Positions 33,661 to 47,262 are shown, numbered from the stretch's first letter. The stretch is 48,976 nucleotides of DNA from Ophiosphaerella korrae (GCA_028456385.1 JALNQF010000315.1:1-48976); one strand, 5' to 3'. Notes: a model not told the origin generated them from the sequence alone. Translations and numbers: made by a program.

Positions 33661-36600
33661 AGATAAGCTACGCTTTGTAGTAGTTAAAACCTTAGTAACT
33701 TAAAAGTAAGCTAGTCCCTTGTAGGAACTAGTTAAAGCTAGCTTAGAGTTAGTTAAATTAAAGGCTCTAGTCTACCTAGGCTAGCTAAACGCGGTACTTA
33801 TTAACTTAGGCATACTTATTAACTTAGGTAAACTTATTAAGCTAGCACCTAGAGCCTACTTAACGCTAGATTTTAACGCTTACCTACTCTCTAAGAGTAC
33901 TATACTTAATAATAGAGCTACTCTCTACTTAGTTAACTTAATAAGTCTTATAGAACTAGGCTCCTTTGTAAAAGTAAAAGGTATAAGCTACGTAGAAGTA
34001 AGTATATAAGCGTTTCTAATACTTAGTAAAAGTACTTAAGTCCTTAAGAATACTCTAAATAGAGCTTATAGTAAGCGTATAGAGAATCTTGTACTTTATA
34101 AAGTAGTAGTAGTTAAAGGATTTTATATTAATATAGTATCTAAAGCTTAATTATAGTAAGCTAGAGCCTAGTATTAAGGTTTTAACGCAACTCTAAGAGT
34201 AGGAACGCTAGTAGAGAGTATTGTACTAGCGACGCTAATACGTAAATATAATCTTACTTTTATTAAATATAAGCCTATTACGTTTTATCTAACTATTATA
34301 AGCGTAACTTAAGGTAATTAAGTTAATTAATAGCTTAACTTATAGTGTATAACGCCTAGAAGTAACTTAGAAGAGCTCTAGTACGCTAGAGCTAGTTATC
34401 TTAGACTAGAAGTACTACAAGCGCTAGTAACGAGCGCGAGAAATATGCGTATTAATAGGACAGCGCGTATTAAGTACAAGTATTACTTAATAGCCTACGC
34501 TAAGTAAGTTATCTTAAGGTAGCCTAGAGAGAGAGCCTTACGCCTATACTAGTAAGTAGCGTAAGACCTATTTAATATACCTACTAGCCGCTTTAGAAAA
34601 GTTTAGACTATACTACTTAAGTGCAAGTATAGTAGCAAGCTCTATACCTACCTATTATAAAGTAAAACGCTCTAAAAGATAATAAAAGTATTTAAAAGCT
34701 TTATAAAGCTACTACTAACGCGCTATAAGCTCTATACGTGCGTACTCTAGTAAGATAATAAAGTAGTAATACTCCTATAGAGAGGTAAGATGTACTTCTA
34801 GATTTAGGCTAAATAAGAAGAGATTATAGTTAAGAGTACTCTAGTATATACGTATAAGCTAAATAGAAGAGCTAAGAGAGCTAGTTAAGAAATAATAACA
34901 AAAGCAATTAAGATAAGGATAAGTACTAACTTACTAGAAAGGCTCTAGCTAGAGATAGTAGAAGTAGCTACGTAGCTATATAATATAAGCCTAAGCTGCG
35001 CTTATAATATATAAGCTCCTAATATAGTGCTTAATAGCTAGTTTAGATAGTACTTTAGATACTATTAGCTTAAGTAAGTAAGAGCTACTATAGTAGACTT
35101 TTAGCTAGATTAGAGTAGAGTATACGCTTACAGCTACCGCGTATATCTACTTAATAAGGAGCAAGTAGCTAGGCGTAATAAGAGAGGCTTTAAAATAAGC
35201 CCTTAGGGCTATATTAGATATCTAGTAGGATATAGAGTATCTAATATATATAGGATATAAGTCCTAGAATTAGATTAGGTAATTACAATACGCAACGTAA
35301 CGTTTAATAAGTAGCTCTTCTATAATAAGAGGAGTAAAGCTTATTAAGAGCTCCTAAAGCTAGAGATTTAAAAACTTGTTAACGTATTATATAAAGACGT
35401 AACGCGCAACATAGGAGAAACCTAGGATAATATATATAACTAGCTCTACAAAGTAGCTTAAATCCTAGAAAGCTACTAGTAAGGCAAGTACCTAAAGTAG
35501 AATCTAGGGGGTAGAGCTCTATATAATACTAAAAGCTAGGCTAGCTAGCTAGCTATCTTAGTAGAATAAAGAGTAGACCTTGTATAAGTAGTAAGCTTAG
35601 CTAGCAAACTATATAGAATCTATATAGAGTAACCTAAGCTTAGTAGCCTTTAAACTCTAGAGTAAATACCTAAACCTAGAGGAGTTTAGTATATAGGTAC
35701 TAATATTAATTATAGAAATTAATACAGCAAAGTATCTAAAAGCTTTTAGGAATTATAATTAACTAAAGAAGCAAGCGCCTTAGAGTAGCTAATAGATAAG
35801 AGTTTAAATTAAACTACTACTTATTAAACTATCTCTCCTTAAGTAGCTATAGCTTCTATAGCTCTAAATAAAGTAGATACTATCTTTTATTAAGTAGCTG
35901 CATCTTATATAGCTCTAAATAATATAGTTAGAGCTTATTAGTAGCGTATACGCTAGTAATAGCTAGCGCTAACGCGATTAAGCTAAAGACTCTAAAATAA
36001 TAAGCTAGACAATAGCACTAGAAGCTCGAGCGCTTACTTATTATTATATAAACCTAAGCAGAGTAAATAGAGTAGTATACTAGATAAGCTGCTCCTATAA
36101 GTACTAATAGACTATAACCTAAATATAGAGCTTACTGTAGTAAACACTATAATCGTAGTAGCTACTTAGCTTAAGCTATAACTACAAGCTTATCTATATT
36201 AAAATAAGCTCTTACTACTACTATAAAATTAGAAGTACCTATACACGCACCTATATAGGTAGCTCTTTAAATAAGTAGCTTAGAAAGAGATCGATACGCT
36301 ACTAGTAGCTAGTACCTAGGAGGAGATAGAGCGCTCGCAATTAAGTAATTAGCTACTACCTCTAAAGTAGGTTTTTATATATAAACTCGACTAAGATAGC
36401 TACTTTCTTAAGTATAAAGCTTAGATTGTAGTACGTAGAGACTTCTAAATAATTAATTTAATACAATTAACTTATACTACTACGTTAGTAGCGCGCTTGT
36501 TTTAAACTGCAATAGCGATTGTAGCTAAGTTCGACCTAGAAGTAGCTTAGTATAACGTTATTAGAGCTTTCCTCTATATATATAGAGATTATTAACTAGT

Positions 36601-37840
36601 AATTATCTATAAGCTCCTAGATAGGTTTAAAGTAGCTAGTAAGTGCGTTAAGCTTAATTAAGCGCTGTATAGCCTTAAAGACTTGCTACTCCTCTAGTAT
36701 AAGGAGCTCTTAAGAACGCTTAAATAAGCTAGTCTTATAGTTTTAAAAGAAGAGCCGTACTTGTTTTATAATAAGGAGCGTAAAATACTCTTTCTCTTCT
36801 ACGTTAATAATATATTAGTAATATATTACAAAATCTACTAATTAGAAGCTTACTAAATTATTAAGAGAATTAAATAAGCTTACAATATAGAAAACAAAGG
36901 CCTAGTAAGCTAGTTCCTAGGCGTACGAGTAATATAGAGTTAGCTAGATAGGACTATTATACTTGTCTACAATAAGTATATTAATAAGATAGTAAAAAAG
37001 TTTAATCTTGTAAGCTCTATAAGCTTTCTAGTAACTCTATTACTAGTAGAAGAGCTATAGCTAAGTAAAGGAGAGGCCTTAAAGTGTAAAATTAAAGACT
37101 ACTAGGAGTAAGTAGGATCTATCTTGTACATAGTAATAATAGTGCAACTAGACGTTGTATTTGTAGCTACTAAGCTCTTTTAATATCTTATAAATCTAAG
37201 CTAAAAGTATCTTAAAGTAGTAAACTAAGTTATTATTTACCTATATAGAACTTAGCACCTATTAGTCTAGTATAGCAAGTAGTAAGATAGCTAGTAGCAA
37301 GATAGTAAGTAGCAAGATAGTAAGTAGTAAGATACTAAGCTACTTATATACAGAGACGCATTATTTACTAATAATCTAGTAACGTACTACTTATCTTATA
37401 GCTATATTATAATACTCTTTAGTAGAGTAGTAATATAGAAAGTAGTGTAATAAGCTATAGTAACTACCTCTACTACTAAAGCTAAGCTACTTGCGCTTAA
37501 GTATATAAGTAAAGAGGTAATAGTACTAAAAAGGCTCTTTTAAGAGCTTATATTAGACCTAGAAGCTACTTAGATAATCTTTTATAATAATTAGTAAATA
37601 ATTAGACTTATTATAAGCAAAAATAAAAGAGTAACAACGCGCTTACGTTACGTAGATATATAGAATATATAGCTAAGACAAGAGTACGCTAGAGGCTTAT
37701 TTTAAGTCTCTTATATACTAATAAGCGAGATACTAGTAGATAGCCTAACTAAGCACCTCCTAGAGTAGTAGTTTAAGAGATTTAAAGCTTACTTTAACCT
37801 TAAGGATATATAAGCTAAGCTTAAGTTACAAAAATTATAA
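33661..37840 (+). pseudogene. pol: Pol of Copia element F: protease, integrase, RT, RNase H
   Basis: The integrase spans about 34,400-35,000, with the expected Copia segment YTYKLNRRAKRA near 34,850. A long variable linker follows. The RT begins near 36,430 with VVRRDFQIINLIQLTY. KFDLEVAQYNVIRAFLYI is near 36,529 (first Asp), LNQALYSLKDLLLLQYKEL near 36,652, and FYVNNILVIY near 36,797 is the F-V-DD-I box with both Asp read as Asn. RNase H follows from about 37,355 (RDALFTNNLVTYYLS), through TTSTTKAKLLALKY near 37,470 and LRYVDIQNI near 37,636, to ILVDSLTKHLL near 37,730, all typical of Ty1/Copia. The frame ends near 37,840. In-frame repeats at 37,274-37,335 precede the RNase H core. Confidence 0.88.
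37274..37335 (+). repeat. In-frame 15-bp tandem repeat in Copia pol
   Basis: Four units of GATAGTAAGTAGCAA-type sequence in frame encode repeated SK-Q-Q-D (Gln codons mostly RIPped to TAG/TAA). They lie between RT and RNase H, where expansion can be tolerated. Confidence 0.6.
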
Positions 37841-38639
37841 AAGTAGAGTATAGAGCTGTAAAGAAGTCTTTAAATTAAAGCGCTAAAGCGTAAAGCTAAA
37901 GCTTAGAGCTAAGCTTAAAATAAAGTATCTATTTAAAATATAAGATTAATAAACTTATTAAGAAGCGCCTTTACGCGTAGATAACGTATAAAAGCCTCTT
38001 TAGCTTAAGCGTCTCTAGCTAGTAAAGTAGTAATAGCCCCTATTATAAAGGTAGCGTTAGCGAGCGTAGTAGTAGTAAGATCGTAGGTAGAGGTAAGAGT
38101 AGTAGTAGTAGTAGGCGTAGGTATAAGCGTAGGCTAAAGTAGAGGCAGAGGTAGAGGTAGTAGAAGAGTCTAAGAACCTAAAGTCTCTTCTATAACCTTA
38201 CTAAGTAGTATATAGAAAGTCTTTTAGAGAGCCTTAAGCTCTCTCTCTAGAGCTTTATAGGCTTAGGTAGTAATAAAGGTAATAGTAGCGTAGTAAGTAA
38301 TCTTAAGGCTATAATACAAGTTAGTTAACTAATATTAGATAAAGAGCTAGAGTAGCTCTTAAAGTAGTAAATTAAAGAGCTAGAGTAAAATTTTTAAATT
38401 AACTTATATAAGAATATAGCTATAGCTACTAGTAGTATAGTGTATATAACGCTAAACCTCTTCTTTAAAAGAGTTATAGTAGCTCCTATTAGAGTAGCCT
38501 ACTAACGCGCTACAAGTATAGTAGAAGTAAGGCTCCTTATAGAGAGTACCTATAACTCTTTTAAGAGAAGAGGTATAAAAAAGTAGAGGTAAAGGTATCT
38601 ATAGTACTAGAGTCTTTTTAGTGCACTTCTTCTTCTTCT

Positions 38640-38681
<42 letters not shown>

Positions 38682-39012
38682 CTTTAGAAGTAGTATAGGA
38701 GCAAGATATATAAGCGTAAGTAGCTTTCTTAGCTTTACTCTATAAGAACGAGTTAGTACAATAATTACTAATATAAAAAGTAAGCTTTAAAAGCTTTAAA
38801 AATAGCAACTTACAATAGCTATAATAATAGTTACTAAAGAGTTTACAAAGCTAAGAAAACTCTAAATATACTACGCGCAGCGTATAAGCGCTTAGTACTT
38901 GCGCATAAGCCTAAAATAAATAGAATTATAGGTAAAGGTGTTTTTAACTAAGTTTAGATAACTACTACGAAACTTATTAAATAGCTCTACTACGCAGCTT
39001 ACTTAGGGGGTA
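37841..39012 (-). other. Extra segment of Copia element F with a long antisense frame and a Thr repeat
   Basis: About 1.2 kb separate pol from the 3' LTR. On the minus strand one frame runs about 330-390 codons from about 38,920 to 37,950, broken only by TAA/TAG, about one stop per 25-30 codons. It encodes a run of about 14 Thr from (ACT)n at 38,640-38,681, then KKKKKCTKK, then mixed sequence (KRVIGTLYKEPYFYYTCSAL; AYKALERELKAL) and Pro/Thr-rich stretches near 38,130. I do not recognise it. A plus-strand frame (Val or Ser runs) is also partly open, so coding strand is not certain. It could be an antisense accessory gene or captured host sequence. Confidence 0.4.
38626..38681. repeat. (CTT)n(AGT)n microsatellite
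   Basis: About five CTT units are followed by about fourteen AGT units. On the minus strand it reads (ACT)n(AAG)n, which gives the Thr and Lys runs of the antisense frame. Confidence 0.9.
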
Positions 39013-39177
39013 TATTACAAGTTAGAGCTTCGCTCTATATAATTTAAGTAAGCCTATAGTAGTAAGTAAGCTATACAAGCTATTTAAGCTACTCTACTAT
39101 ATATAAGTAGCCTAGCTTAGATAGCTTTTTAATTAATAATTATCTCCTACTTATTCCTAAGCTCGTATCTTGTAATA
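39013..39177 (+). repeat. Element F 3' LTR
   Basis: 165 bp, TATTACAAG...CTTGTAATA, paired with 32,429-32,593. It is preceded by the purine run AGGGGG at 39,005-39,010. Confidence 0.93.
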
Positions 39178-39182
39178 AGTAG

Positions 39183-42100
39183 TCCTATAATAAAGTCTAT
39201 TATAACGTCTATTTATAGTTCTTCTAGTATCTTAATTACTTATATTTCTCTATAGGGTGTATATCTCTTATACTTATTCTTCTAGTAATCTACGTATTCT
39301 TTAATAAACTATATTACTTTTTCTTTTATTTTACTAAATCTATAGTTCTTCTAGATTAGTTCTATAGTTTATATACTCTCTAGGTACTTATATACTAGGT
39401 TATTATAGTATTATTATATAATTACTTCTTATAATTCTTCTAGAACCTTATTTGTAATCTTAACTAGGTTATTAATTTCTTACTCCTCTACTAGTTGTAT
39501 ATTTAGTACTAAGTATTCTTATCTATTATCTTAGAGTATAGCTTCTTCTACTACTTACCTCTTTCTTATAATATTATGTCTTTAGCTAAGCGTATCTACT
39601 TAGCTATTTTCTTTACTTAGTATGTACTAGATCTTGAATTTATACTGTCTTAGTAGTTCTAACTATTATATCTACTTATCCTTTAACTTCTTACTTGTTA
39701 TAAAGTATATTAGGTTCTTGTAATCTATTTTAATAATTACTTCTATCGCACTTTTAGCGTATACTCTCTAATATTTAAGCGTATTAACTATTATAAGTAG
39801 CTCCTTATTATATATATTATATCTTTCCTCTTACTTTATAAACTTCTCTAAATAGTATATAATTAGATACTATTTCTTTTTATACTCTTGTAGCGCTATT
39901 ACTCTATAAGCTAGGTTAGATATATTAGTCTTAATTACTAGGGTCTTGTTACTATAAAATTACTTTAGAACTAGTAGCGTAATATAGGCTTACTTAAGTT
40001 CCTTATAAGCTTGTTTCTACTCTACTCTCTATTCTTATATTATATCTTTTCTTATAAGCTTTATAAGTAGTAGTACCTTCTTTAAAAATCTCTCTATAAA
40101 GTATTAGTTAAAGTTAATAAATCCTAGGAACAATTATACGTCCTTAACTATCTTAGGTTCCTTCTATTCTTCTACTACTTTAATCTTTTCTTAGCTTATC
40201 TTAACTTTGTTAATACCTATTATATATCCTAGAAACTCTACTTCTATCTTATACTATTTATACTTCTCTAGCTTTAGTTATAGGTTATATTAGTCTAAGT
40301 ACTATAGTACTATTATTACTTACTCTACGTACTCGCTTTCTTCTTTAGAATATATTAGTATATTGTCTAAGTAAGCTATAATAAACTTATCTAAGTATTC
40401 TTGTAATATATTATTAATTAGTCTTTAGAACGTTACTAGTATATTTATTAGTCTAAAAGGTATTACTATATACTTATAATATCTATAGCGTGTTTAGAAT
40501 ACTATCTTCTACTCTTTACTTACTTTAATTCTTATTAGGTAGTATCTATCCTTTAGGTCTAGCTTTATAAAAATCTTAGCTTAGCTTAGCTTATCTTAGA
40601 GTTTATCTATATTTAGTAGTAGGTATTAGTCTTTTACTATAATATTATTTAGTTTTTAGTAGTTTACGTATATCTTTAGTAGTCCTTTCTTCTTTAGTAT
40701 AAAGAGAATTAGAAATCTTACTAATAACAAGGATTCTTGTATATATCCTTTCTTTAGGTCTCTATTTAGTCTTTCTTAGAGTATTACTAATTTACTCTCT
40801 ATTAATTAGTAAATAAGCCTAAAAGGTAACTCTTTTTCTTCTTATAACTTAATTGTATAGTCTTAGGGTTAGTGCTTAGGTAATACTAGTATATCTATTT
40901 CTTCTACGAACAAGTAGCTAAACTTCTTGTATTATTCTAGGATTTTAGGAGTTACGCGTTACTCTTCTACTCTTACTTCTTAGCTTAGCGCTTTACTAGT
41001 ACTTATAGAGTTACTTATTCTCTCTTAATAAGTTACTATTAAAGCTACTATCTTATATAGTACCTTCTTATCTACTATTAAACGCTACTAATATATAGGC
41101 TTAGATTTACGTGCGTCTTTATAGTTGTTAAATAAGAGGTTCTAGTTTTTCTAATTAACTTAGGGATTAAACTCTTATAGCTATAAGAGTCCTAGTATAA
41201 CGTCTTTGTTAGCTAAAACTAATATATCTAGGGTAATCCTTATACTATATCCTTAAATAATAATCTCTATAGTTACCTTACTACTAACTATTAGGTTTCT
41301 TAGTATTAGTTATCTATTCGCAATATAGATTAGATATAGTATCTTTTTTACTTATAGTTAGAGTCTTACTTATTCTACTACTTTAGGTATAATTAGGTTT
41401 ATAAATAACCTTAAATCTACTAATACTTTTATTCTTTCTCCTCTTATCTTTACTAGGAGTTTAATAAGTCTTTTAGTATTAATAGTATTATAGCTTCTAG
41501 ATATATATCTAGTGTTAGCTATTTACCTAAAAAAGACTTAATCTTACAATCTTTATTTATCCTTTACTAGAATCTTTAGAGTATCTTAATCTCTCTATAT
41601 TATTTGCACTTTTCTAGCGTATAGGTTTACTAGATTAAATTAAAATATTAGTTATTTATAAGTATCTTGCTTATATTTATATCTTTTTTAGTTATACCTA
41701 GAAAGTACTCTACTTCCTACTTGTCTTATAGGTTTTATTTATATCTTATATTTATATACTTTTCTTAGTTCTATTTATATCTAGATTTTCTATAAGGGAA
41801 ATATCTAGATCCTATCTTATTAGAATAGTAGGTAAGGTAGTTGTTGTAGTAACATTCTATCTATAATAGTAGTAAGTAGTTTAGGTTATATAAGTATAGC
41901 TAGTATTATAGTTCTTATATTAATACTAGATCTATAATAATTAGCGCTTAATTATTATTAGTATATAACAATTCGTGTTACTAGGTCTACTCTACTTAGT
42001 ATTCCTTATCTTACTATTCTTTTACTAAGTAGTAGCTATCTACTAGTCTCTAGATTTCTTTTATAAATCTATCTTATACTTTAGTATTCTCTTACTTTAG

Positions 42101-42500
42101 CTCTAGTATTCTAAGTACTATTTTATATTTAGAAGTCTTAAGCTCTTAGTTTTCTTTTATATTCTTGTCTTAGGCTATATATACCTAACTTCCTAGATAT
42201 AGCGTTGTCTTGCACCTATACTTTACCCTTCTTTAGTATAGCTAAAGGTATTCTAAGGTATCTATCCTAGCTTATTTCTACTTTAGCTAATACCTCTTTA
42301 TATAGCTTTATACTCCTAGTAGTATCTTTATAGCTTTTACTTTATTATCTATTATAAGGTTACTTAGCTTTATAGTAATCTTATAGTAGTTATATCTCTT
42401 ACTTATATTCTACTACTAGAGGTTTATAGTCTCGTAATCTCTCTTCTCTTAGCTTCCTCTAGGAATTACTTTCTATTCTTCCTCTCTATCTTTATCTTAC
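39183..42500 (-). pseudogene. pol: Element E pol: protease to integrase N-terminus
   Basis: Reading right to left: a degraded protease region near 41,450-41,200, then the reverse transcriptase, with the Y-x-DD box at 40,362-40,373 read as YLDNILIYSKEES (second Asp changed to Asn). Next come EFLGYIIG near 40,240 and FINFNQYFIERFLKKV near 40,110, RNase H near 39,950 (VIKTNISNLAYR) and NIYNKELLIVV near 39,800. The integrase zinc region with IDYQKNKYKRYTPY is near 39,290. Copia element F cuts the frame at 39,182, just before the integrase core, which resumes at 32,428. Domains are as in Ty3/Gypsy, but the sequence differs clearly from A/B. Confidence 0.83.
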
Positions 42501-43386
42501 TACTTAAGTATATTAATTTGTTATATAATCTTATTCTTTACTTAGTAATTCTTTACTAAGTACTCTATTTTGCTACACTTATAGTATTTTTAGCTTTCTA
42601 CTCTCTTAGTATTCTTATAGTAATAGTATTCTTGTTTTTCTAGGTTTATATTATTAATATATATCTTGTCTAGCCTAAAGTGTCTATAGCTACCCTAAAC
42701 TTAGTTGTTCTTGTATTTACGTTACTACTTATACTTAGGTTTATACTTCTTACTTTCTATACATAGTACTTTTATATTCTTTACTTCTACTATATACTTG
42801 TATATATAGTTATTAACTTAAATTACTTTTTTTATTAGGTCCTCTAATATCTTAATTGTAGCTCTACTACGTATTAGCTTACCTTAAATATTACTTTTAA
42901 GTTTTTATTAAAATATCCTTATTAATAACTTATTATTCTATTCTATTTATATTGCGTAGATTTAGAACTTATTAGTATAATTTACTACTACCTTGTATTA
43001 TTATAGCTACTATATTATATACTCTACTACTACTATCTTATTTACTAGTAGAAAGGCTTATTGTACTTTATCTTTAAACTTAATCTATTCTTTAAATATC
43101 TTATTATAGTTTCTATTATTATTATTAAGGTATTTTTTAAAGTATAGCGTAACCTATTTCTCTACTTTACTCTTTATATAGGACGATATAAGTATAGCTC
43201 TATCTTTATCCTAAACTTAGTCTACTTTAAAGAAGAAATTAAGTTATAAGATTTATAGCTTAAGCTTATTTTATTCTCTATAGTAGAGGTCTAGCTTAGT
43301 AACCTTAGAAGTAGCTATATAGGTTACTCTTACACGCTAGTTATCTATATTTATTAACGTATTACTTATCTTAAAGGTGTTTAATA
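42501..43386 (-). pseudogene. gag: Gag of element E
   Basis: Begins just inside the E 5' LTR (right copy). A capsid-like region occupies about 43,350-42,850. A zinc knuckle at 42,545-42,586 reads YYKCSKIEYLVKNY, fitting CX2CX4HX4C with the second Cys kept and the rest changed to Tyr. No intact start codon is obvious. Confidence 0.7.
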
Positions 43387-43829
43387 TGTTAAGACTTTAG
43401 AACTAGGTAAAGGTAATAAGAGTAAGTAGGCTTCTATAAGATAGGCAAGGTTAATAAATAAGTTAGTTACTTAACTTAATTAATAGTTAGCTCTTATTAG
43501 AGTATTACAAGATATATAAGTGTTAATAGGTAGATAAGAATCTAATTAAAGTATTAGTTGTAATACTCTATTAAAATAAGAAGTAAAAAAGAGATTAAAT
43601 ATAATAGTCTATAAAGGTCTATTAACGTTCCTATATACTTACTATCTAGTGTTTATTCCTAAGCGCTTACTCTAGAGCGTTTACTCTAGAGCGCTTATTT
43701 TAGAGCGTTTACTCTAGAGCGTTTGCTCTAGAGCGTTTACTACTAAATAGTTACGTATTCTACTACGCTGTATTACCTAGCCTAATCGCGTACAATACAA
43801 TAGCTTACCTACTACTTAGTATCGTAATA
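43387..43829 (-). repeat. Element E 5' LTR (right copy)
   Basis: 443 bp, TGTTAAGAC...CGTAATA on the plus strand, paired with 24,138-24,580. It is followed by the TAGAA duplication. The CTCTAGAG-rich array is at 43,661-43,742. Confidence 0.93.
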
Positions 43830-43834
43830 TAGAA

Positions 43835-46680
43835 CTAGATAACTATATCTTAGAATACTAATTATAGGATTTAGTAATAGAACTAGAATAAAGAAAAGAT
43901 TTAAGATAGAGCTTAGTTTATAGAAAAATAGAAGAAAAATCTAAAATTAAATAAGTGTTTATATAAAACGTAATTAAAAAAAAATAGATATAAAAATCTA
44001 AATCTTTAATAGTATATAGACTTCTATTTATAGATAAAAAAGAAGTAAATAATAAATAACTCTATATAGATTTTAAGAAAATAAAGATAATTATAATTAA
44101 AAACTAATACCTTTTACTATTTATTAATAATATATAAGATAGATTATAAAAGGCTTAAATCTTTACTAAACTAGATATCTAAAATACTTTCTACTAGATT
44201 AGAATTAAGAAAAAAGATTAGTAAAAAATAGTATTTAGAATATAATATAAACTATTTAGGCTAATAAACGTATTAGTAGCGTTCTAAGAAAAAATTAATA
44301 TAGTTTTAAGAGAGTATTTAGATATATTTATATTTAAAGACTTAGATAATATCTTTATATTCTTAGAAATAGAAGAAGAATATATATATAATATATATAT
44401 AAAGTAATAAAGAAACTAGTAGAAAGTAAACTATTTCTAAAAATAAAGAAATATAAATTCTATACTAAAAAAATAGACTTCTTTAGATTTATTATAGAAC
44501 TAGGAAAAATAAGAATTAACTAAAATAAGATTAAAGTAATTTAGGAATAGCTAATACTAAAGAACTTACAAGAAGTATAGTAATTCTATAAACTAGTAAA
44601 CTTTTATAGAAAATTAATAGTAACTTAGTTTAAGCTAATAGAACTATTAATAAACTTTATAAAAAAAGATATACTATTTAAATAGACTTAGGAATATAAT
44701 AAAGTTTTTAACTAAATTAAGAAGAAATTTATAGAAAACCTAGTTATTAGGATATATAACCTAGATCTACTAGTAATAGTAAAAATAGATACGTCTAACT
44801 TAGTCTATAGAATAGTACTAAGATAGGAAGATTTAGATATAAAGTAAGAATACCTAGTTAAATACTTTTCTAAGAAAATAAAGCTAGTAGAGCTTAACTA
44901 CTTAATTTATAATAAAGAGATACTAGTAATTTATAAAGTTTTAAGTAATAAAGAGTATACTTATAAAAAGTAAAATAAAAAATAAAAGTTTATATAGACT
45001 ATAAAATTCTAATAAGATTTATAATAAATAAAGACTTGTTATAATACTATATAAAATAGTAAAAATTCCTATTAATATTTAACTATAAAATAAAATATAC
45101 TAAGAGTAAAAATAACTAATTTATAAATATACTAAGTAGAAGACTAGACTTATAAATAGAAGTAAATACTACTAGTATAGTTCTAGTTAAAAATAAAGAA
45201 GGATATTTAGTTTTAAATATACTTAAAGTAGCTATAATACTTAAAAAAAAAGTAGTAAGCTAAAAGAATAGATTTAAAAAGAAATAGAAATAGCTTCTAA
45301 GAAAATAAAAAAACTAGAAATATAAAAAAAAACTTTTAAAAGCTTATAAAAGAATATATATACTAAATAAAATATAAAAAGACTTTATATAATAATTCTA
45401 TAAATTACTAGTATATAGATACTAAAGTATTAATAAAATACTAGATAAGCTTTTAAGAGACTACTATATACTAAGAGTAAAATAACTAGTAATAGAAGTA
45501 CTATAAGACTATATAGAATATTATAGCTAGTTAAAGTACTAAAAAAACTATAAAAACTTATTATAATAGACTTTATTATAAAACTACTAAAGTCTAAAGA
45601 CCTAATATTAAGAATTAAATATAATAGAATTCTAATAATAGTAAATAAACTTATAAAGTTCTTATACTTTAAGCTATATAAAGAAAAATATAAGATAAAG
45701 GTTATTATATATTAGGTTTTAAGAATAGTAATTAGCTAATATAGTATTCTAGATAAAATTATTATAAATAGAGATATAAGATTTATATTAAAACTATAGA
45801 GAATAATAGTAGTATTATTAAGAATCTAATATATAATATTAATAGTATACTACTTATAAATAGATAGATAGTTAGAACGTATAAACTAGATAGTAGAATA
45901 ATACTTAAGATACTACTTTAACTATAACTAGAATAATTAGGTATAGTTACTACTTATAGTATATTTAGTATATAATAGTATAAAGAACGTAGTAATAAAA
46001 GTATTACTTTTCTTTATAAACTATAGATTTAACCCTAATATATATTAGACGCTAAGATTTTAGGTATTTTAGTTTCTTAAAAGAGAAAACTTTATAAATA
46101 AACTTAAGAAAATATTTAATTAACTATAATAAGATATAGAATTTCTATAAGACTAAATAGTAAAGTACTATAATAAAAAATTCTTAGAAAGACTTTAATT
46201 TAGAGAGAGAGAAAAAGTATAGTTAATATATAGAAATATTAAAAGTAAATAATTAAGTTCTAAACTAGATTACGTTAAGATAAGACTATATAAAATTAAA
46301 AAAAAAGTTACACCTATTATATTTAAACTAAGAGTACTAGATAAAATAAAGATATACTTAATATTCTATATAAAACTACTAAAAAAAGTACTATAAAAAG
46401 TAAAACTACTAGTATATAAAGTAGATATATATAGAGAATAAGTAGAATAAAAAGTTAAAAAAATCTTATAGTACTAGTTCTATAATAAAAAGAACTACTA
46501 CTTAGTAAAATAAATAAGTATAAATAAAAGAAGAAAACTATAGAAAGATATATAAGAACTTAAAGCTAACTCTAACTACTTTAAAAAACTAAAAAAGTTC
46601 TAAAATTAAAATCTTCTAGACTACCTAGTAGTAAATAGAGAAGACTTACGTTATTAGTAATAGGTAAAAAGGTACTAGAT
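43835..46680 (+). pseudogene. pol: Element D 3' fragment: RT, RNase H, integrase, chromodomain
   Basis: Continues D after E, matching A from about 6,740 to 9,650. RT blocks LDIQNTFYQIRI (near 44,170) and LDNIFIF (near 44,343), RNase H near 44,765 (VIVKIDTSN), the integrase core at about 45,560-45,800 and a chromodomain remnant near 46,470-46,590 are recognisable. Small deletions relative to A occur around 44,245 and 45,520. Mutation is heavier than in A, B or C. Confidence 0.83.
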
Positions 46681-47262
46681 ACGCCTAATATAGTAGAAAC
46701 CTAAGTAGCCTTTATTATAGTCTTAAAATCTAGCTTAGACTCTAAGAAAATAGCTAAAGTAATAGACTTCTTATTATTTAAGGCCTTTATCTTATAAAGA
46801 TAAACTAAATAAGTATAGTTTTTTACTTATATACTTAGAATATAGTTATACTCTTTTTTAGCTTCTATAATCTATAATAATAGTTTATCTTAAGCGAAGT
46901 TAATAGCTCTCCTTATTATTCCTAAGTAATAACGCGTAAATAAGCTTAATAAACTTCTACTCTACTAGAGAGATACTAGATAAATTATAAAATAAATAAG
47001 TATTAGTATAAATATATACCTTATAAGCCTTACTATATTTTAAAGAATAATAAACTAATAAAAAGTTAGAAAACTTATAATAAAAATTAAGAAATATTTT
47101 AATACTATAATATAATACGTAATCTACTAATTAAAGATAATAGAGAGTAGATTTAGAAAGTATAGAGATAGAAATTAAAGAACTTAATATTAATAAAGAA
47201 ACTAAATTAATAACTTTAGTCTTAGTAAAGAGAAATAAAAACCTACCTAAAGAAAAGAATAG
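46681..47262 (-). other. Element D 3' internal tail
   Basis: Counterpart of 9,664-10,253 in A, ending with the purine-rich AAAGAAAAGAATAG before the LTR. The antisense frame of A and B is too degraded here to judge, though similar words remain. Confidence 0.5.

Larger units (their letters stand above)
32429..39177 (+). mobile_element. Element F: full-length Ty1/Copia element inserted in E (6,749 bp)
   Basis: Short LTRs of 165 bp (32,429-32,593 and 39,013-39,177) with the duplication AGTAG at 32,424-32,428 and 39,178-39,182. The order gag, integrase, RT, RNase H is that of Copia. A run of G (AGGGGG) precedes the 3' LTR, and GTTATAAGCCTAGCGC follows the 5' LTR, in the position of a primer binding site. 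About 1.2 kb between pol and the 3' LTR is unusual and has its own entry. Confidence 0.94.
24138..43829 (-). mobile_element. Element E: minus-strand Ty3/Gypsy element of a second family, holding C and F
   Basis: 443-bp LTRs flank 24,138-43,829, with the duplication TAGAA at 24,133-24,137 and 43,830-43,834. A purine-rich tract on the minus strand (the complement of 24,581-24,600) and the pol order show that the element reads right to left. Without C, F and one copy of each of their duplications, E is about 6.8 kb, a normal full length. Sequence and LTRs are unrelated to the A/B/C/D family at the nucleotide level. Confidence 0.93.
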
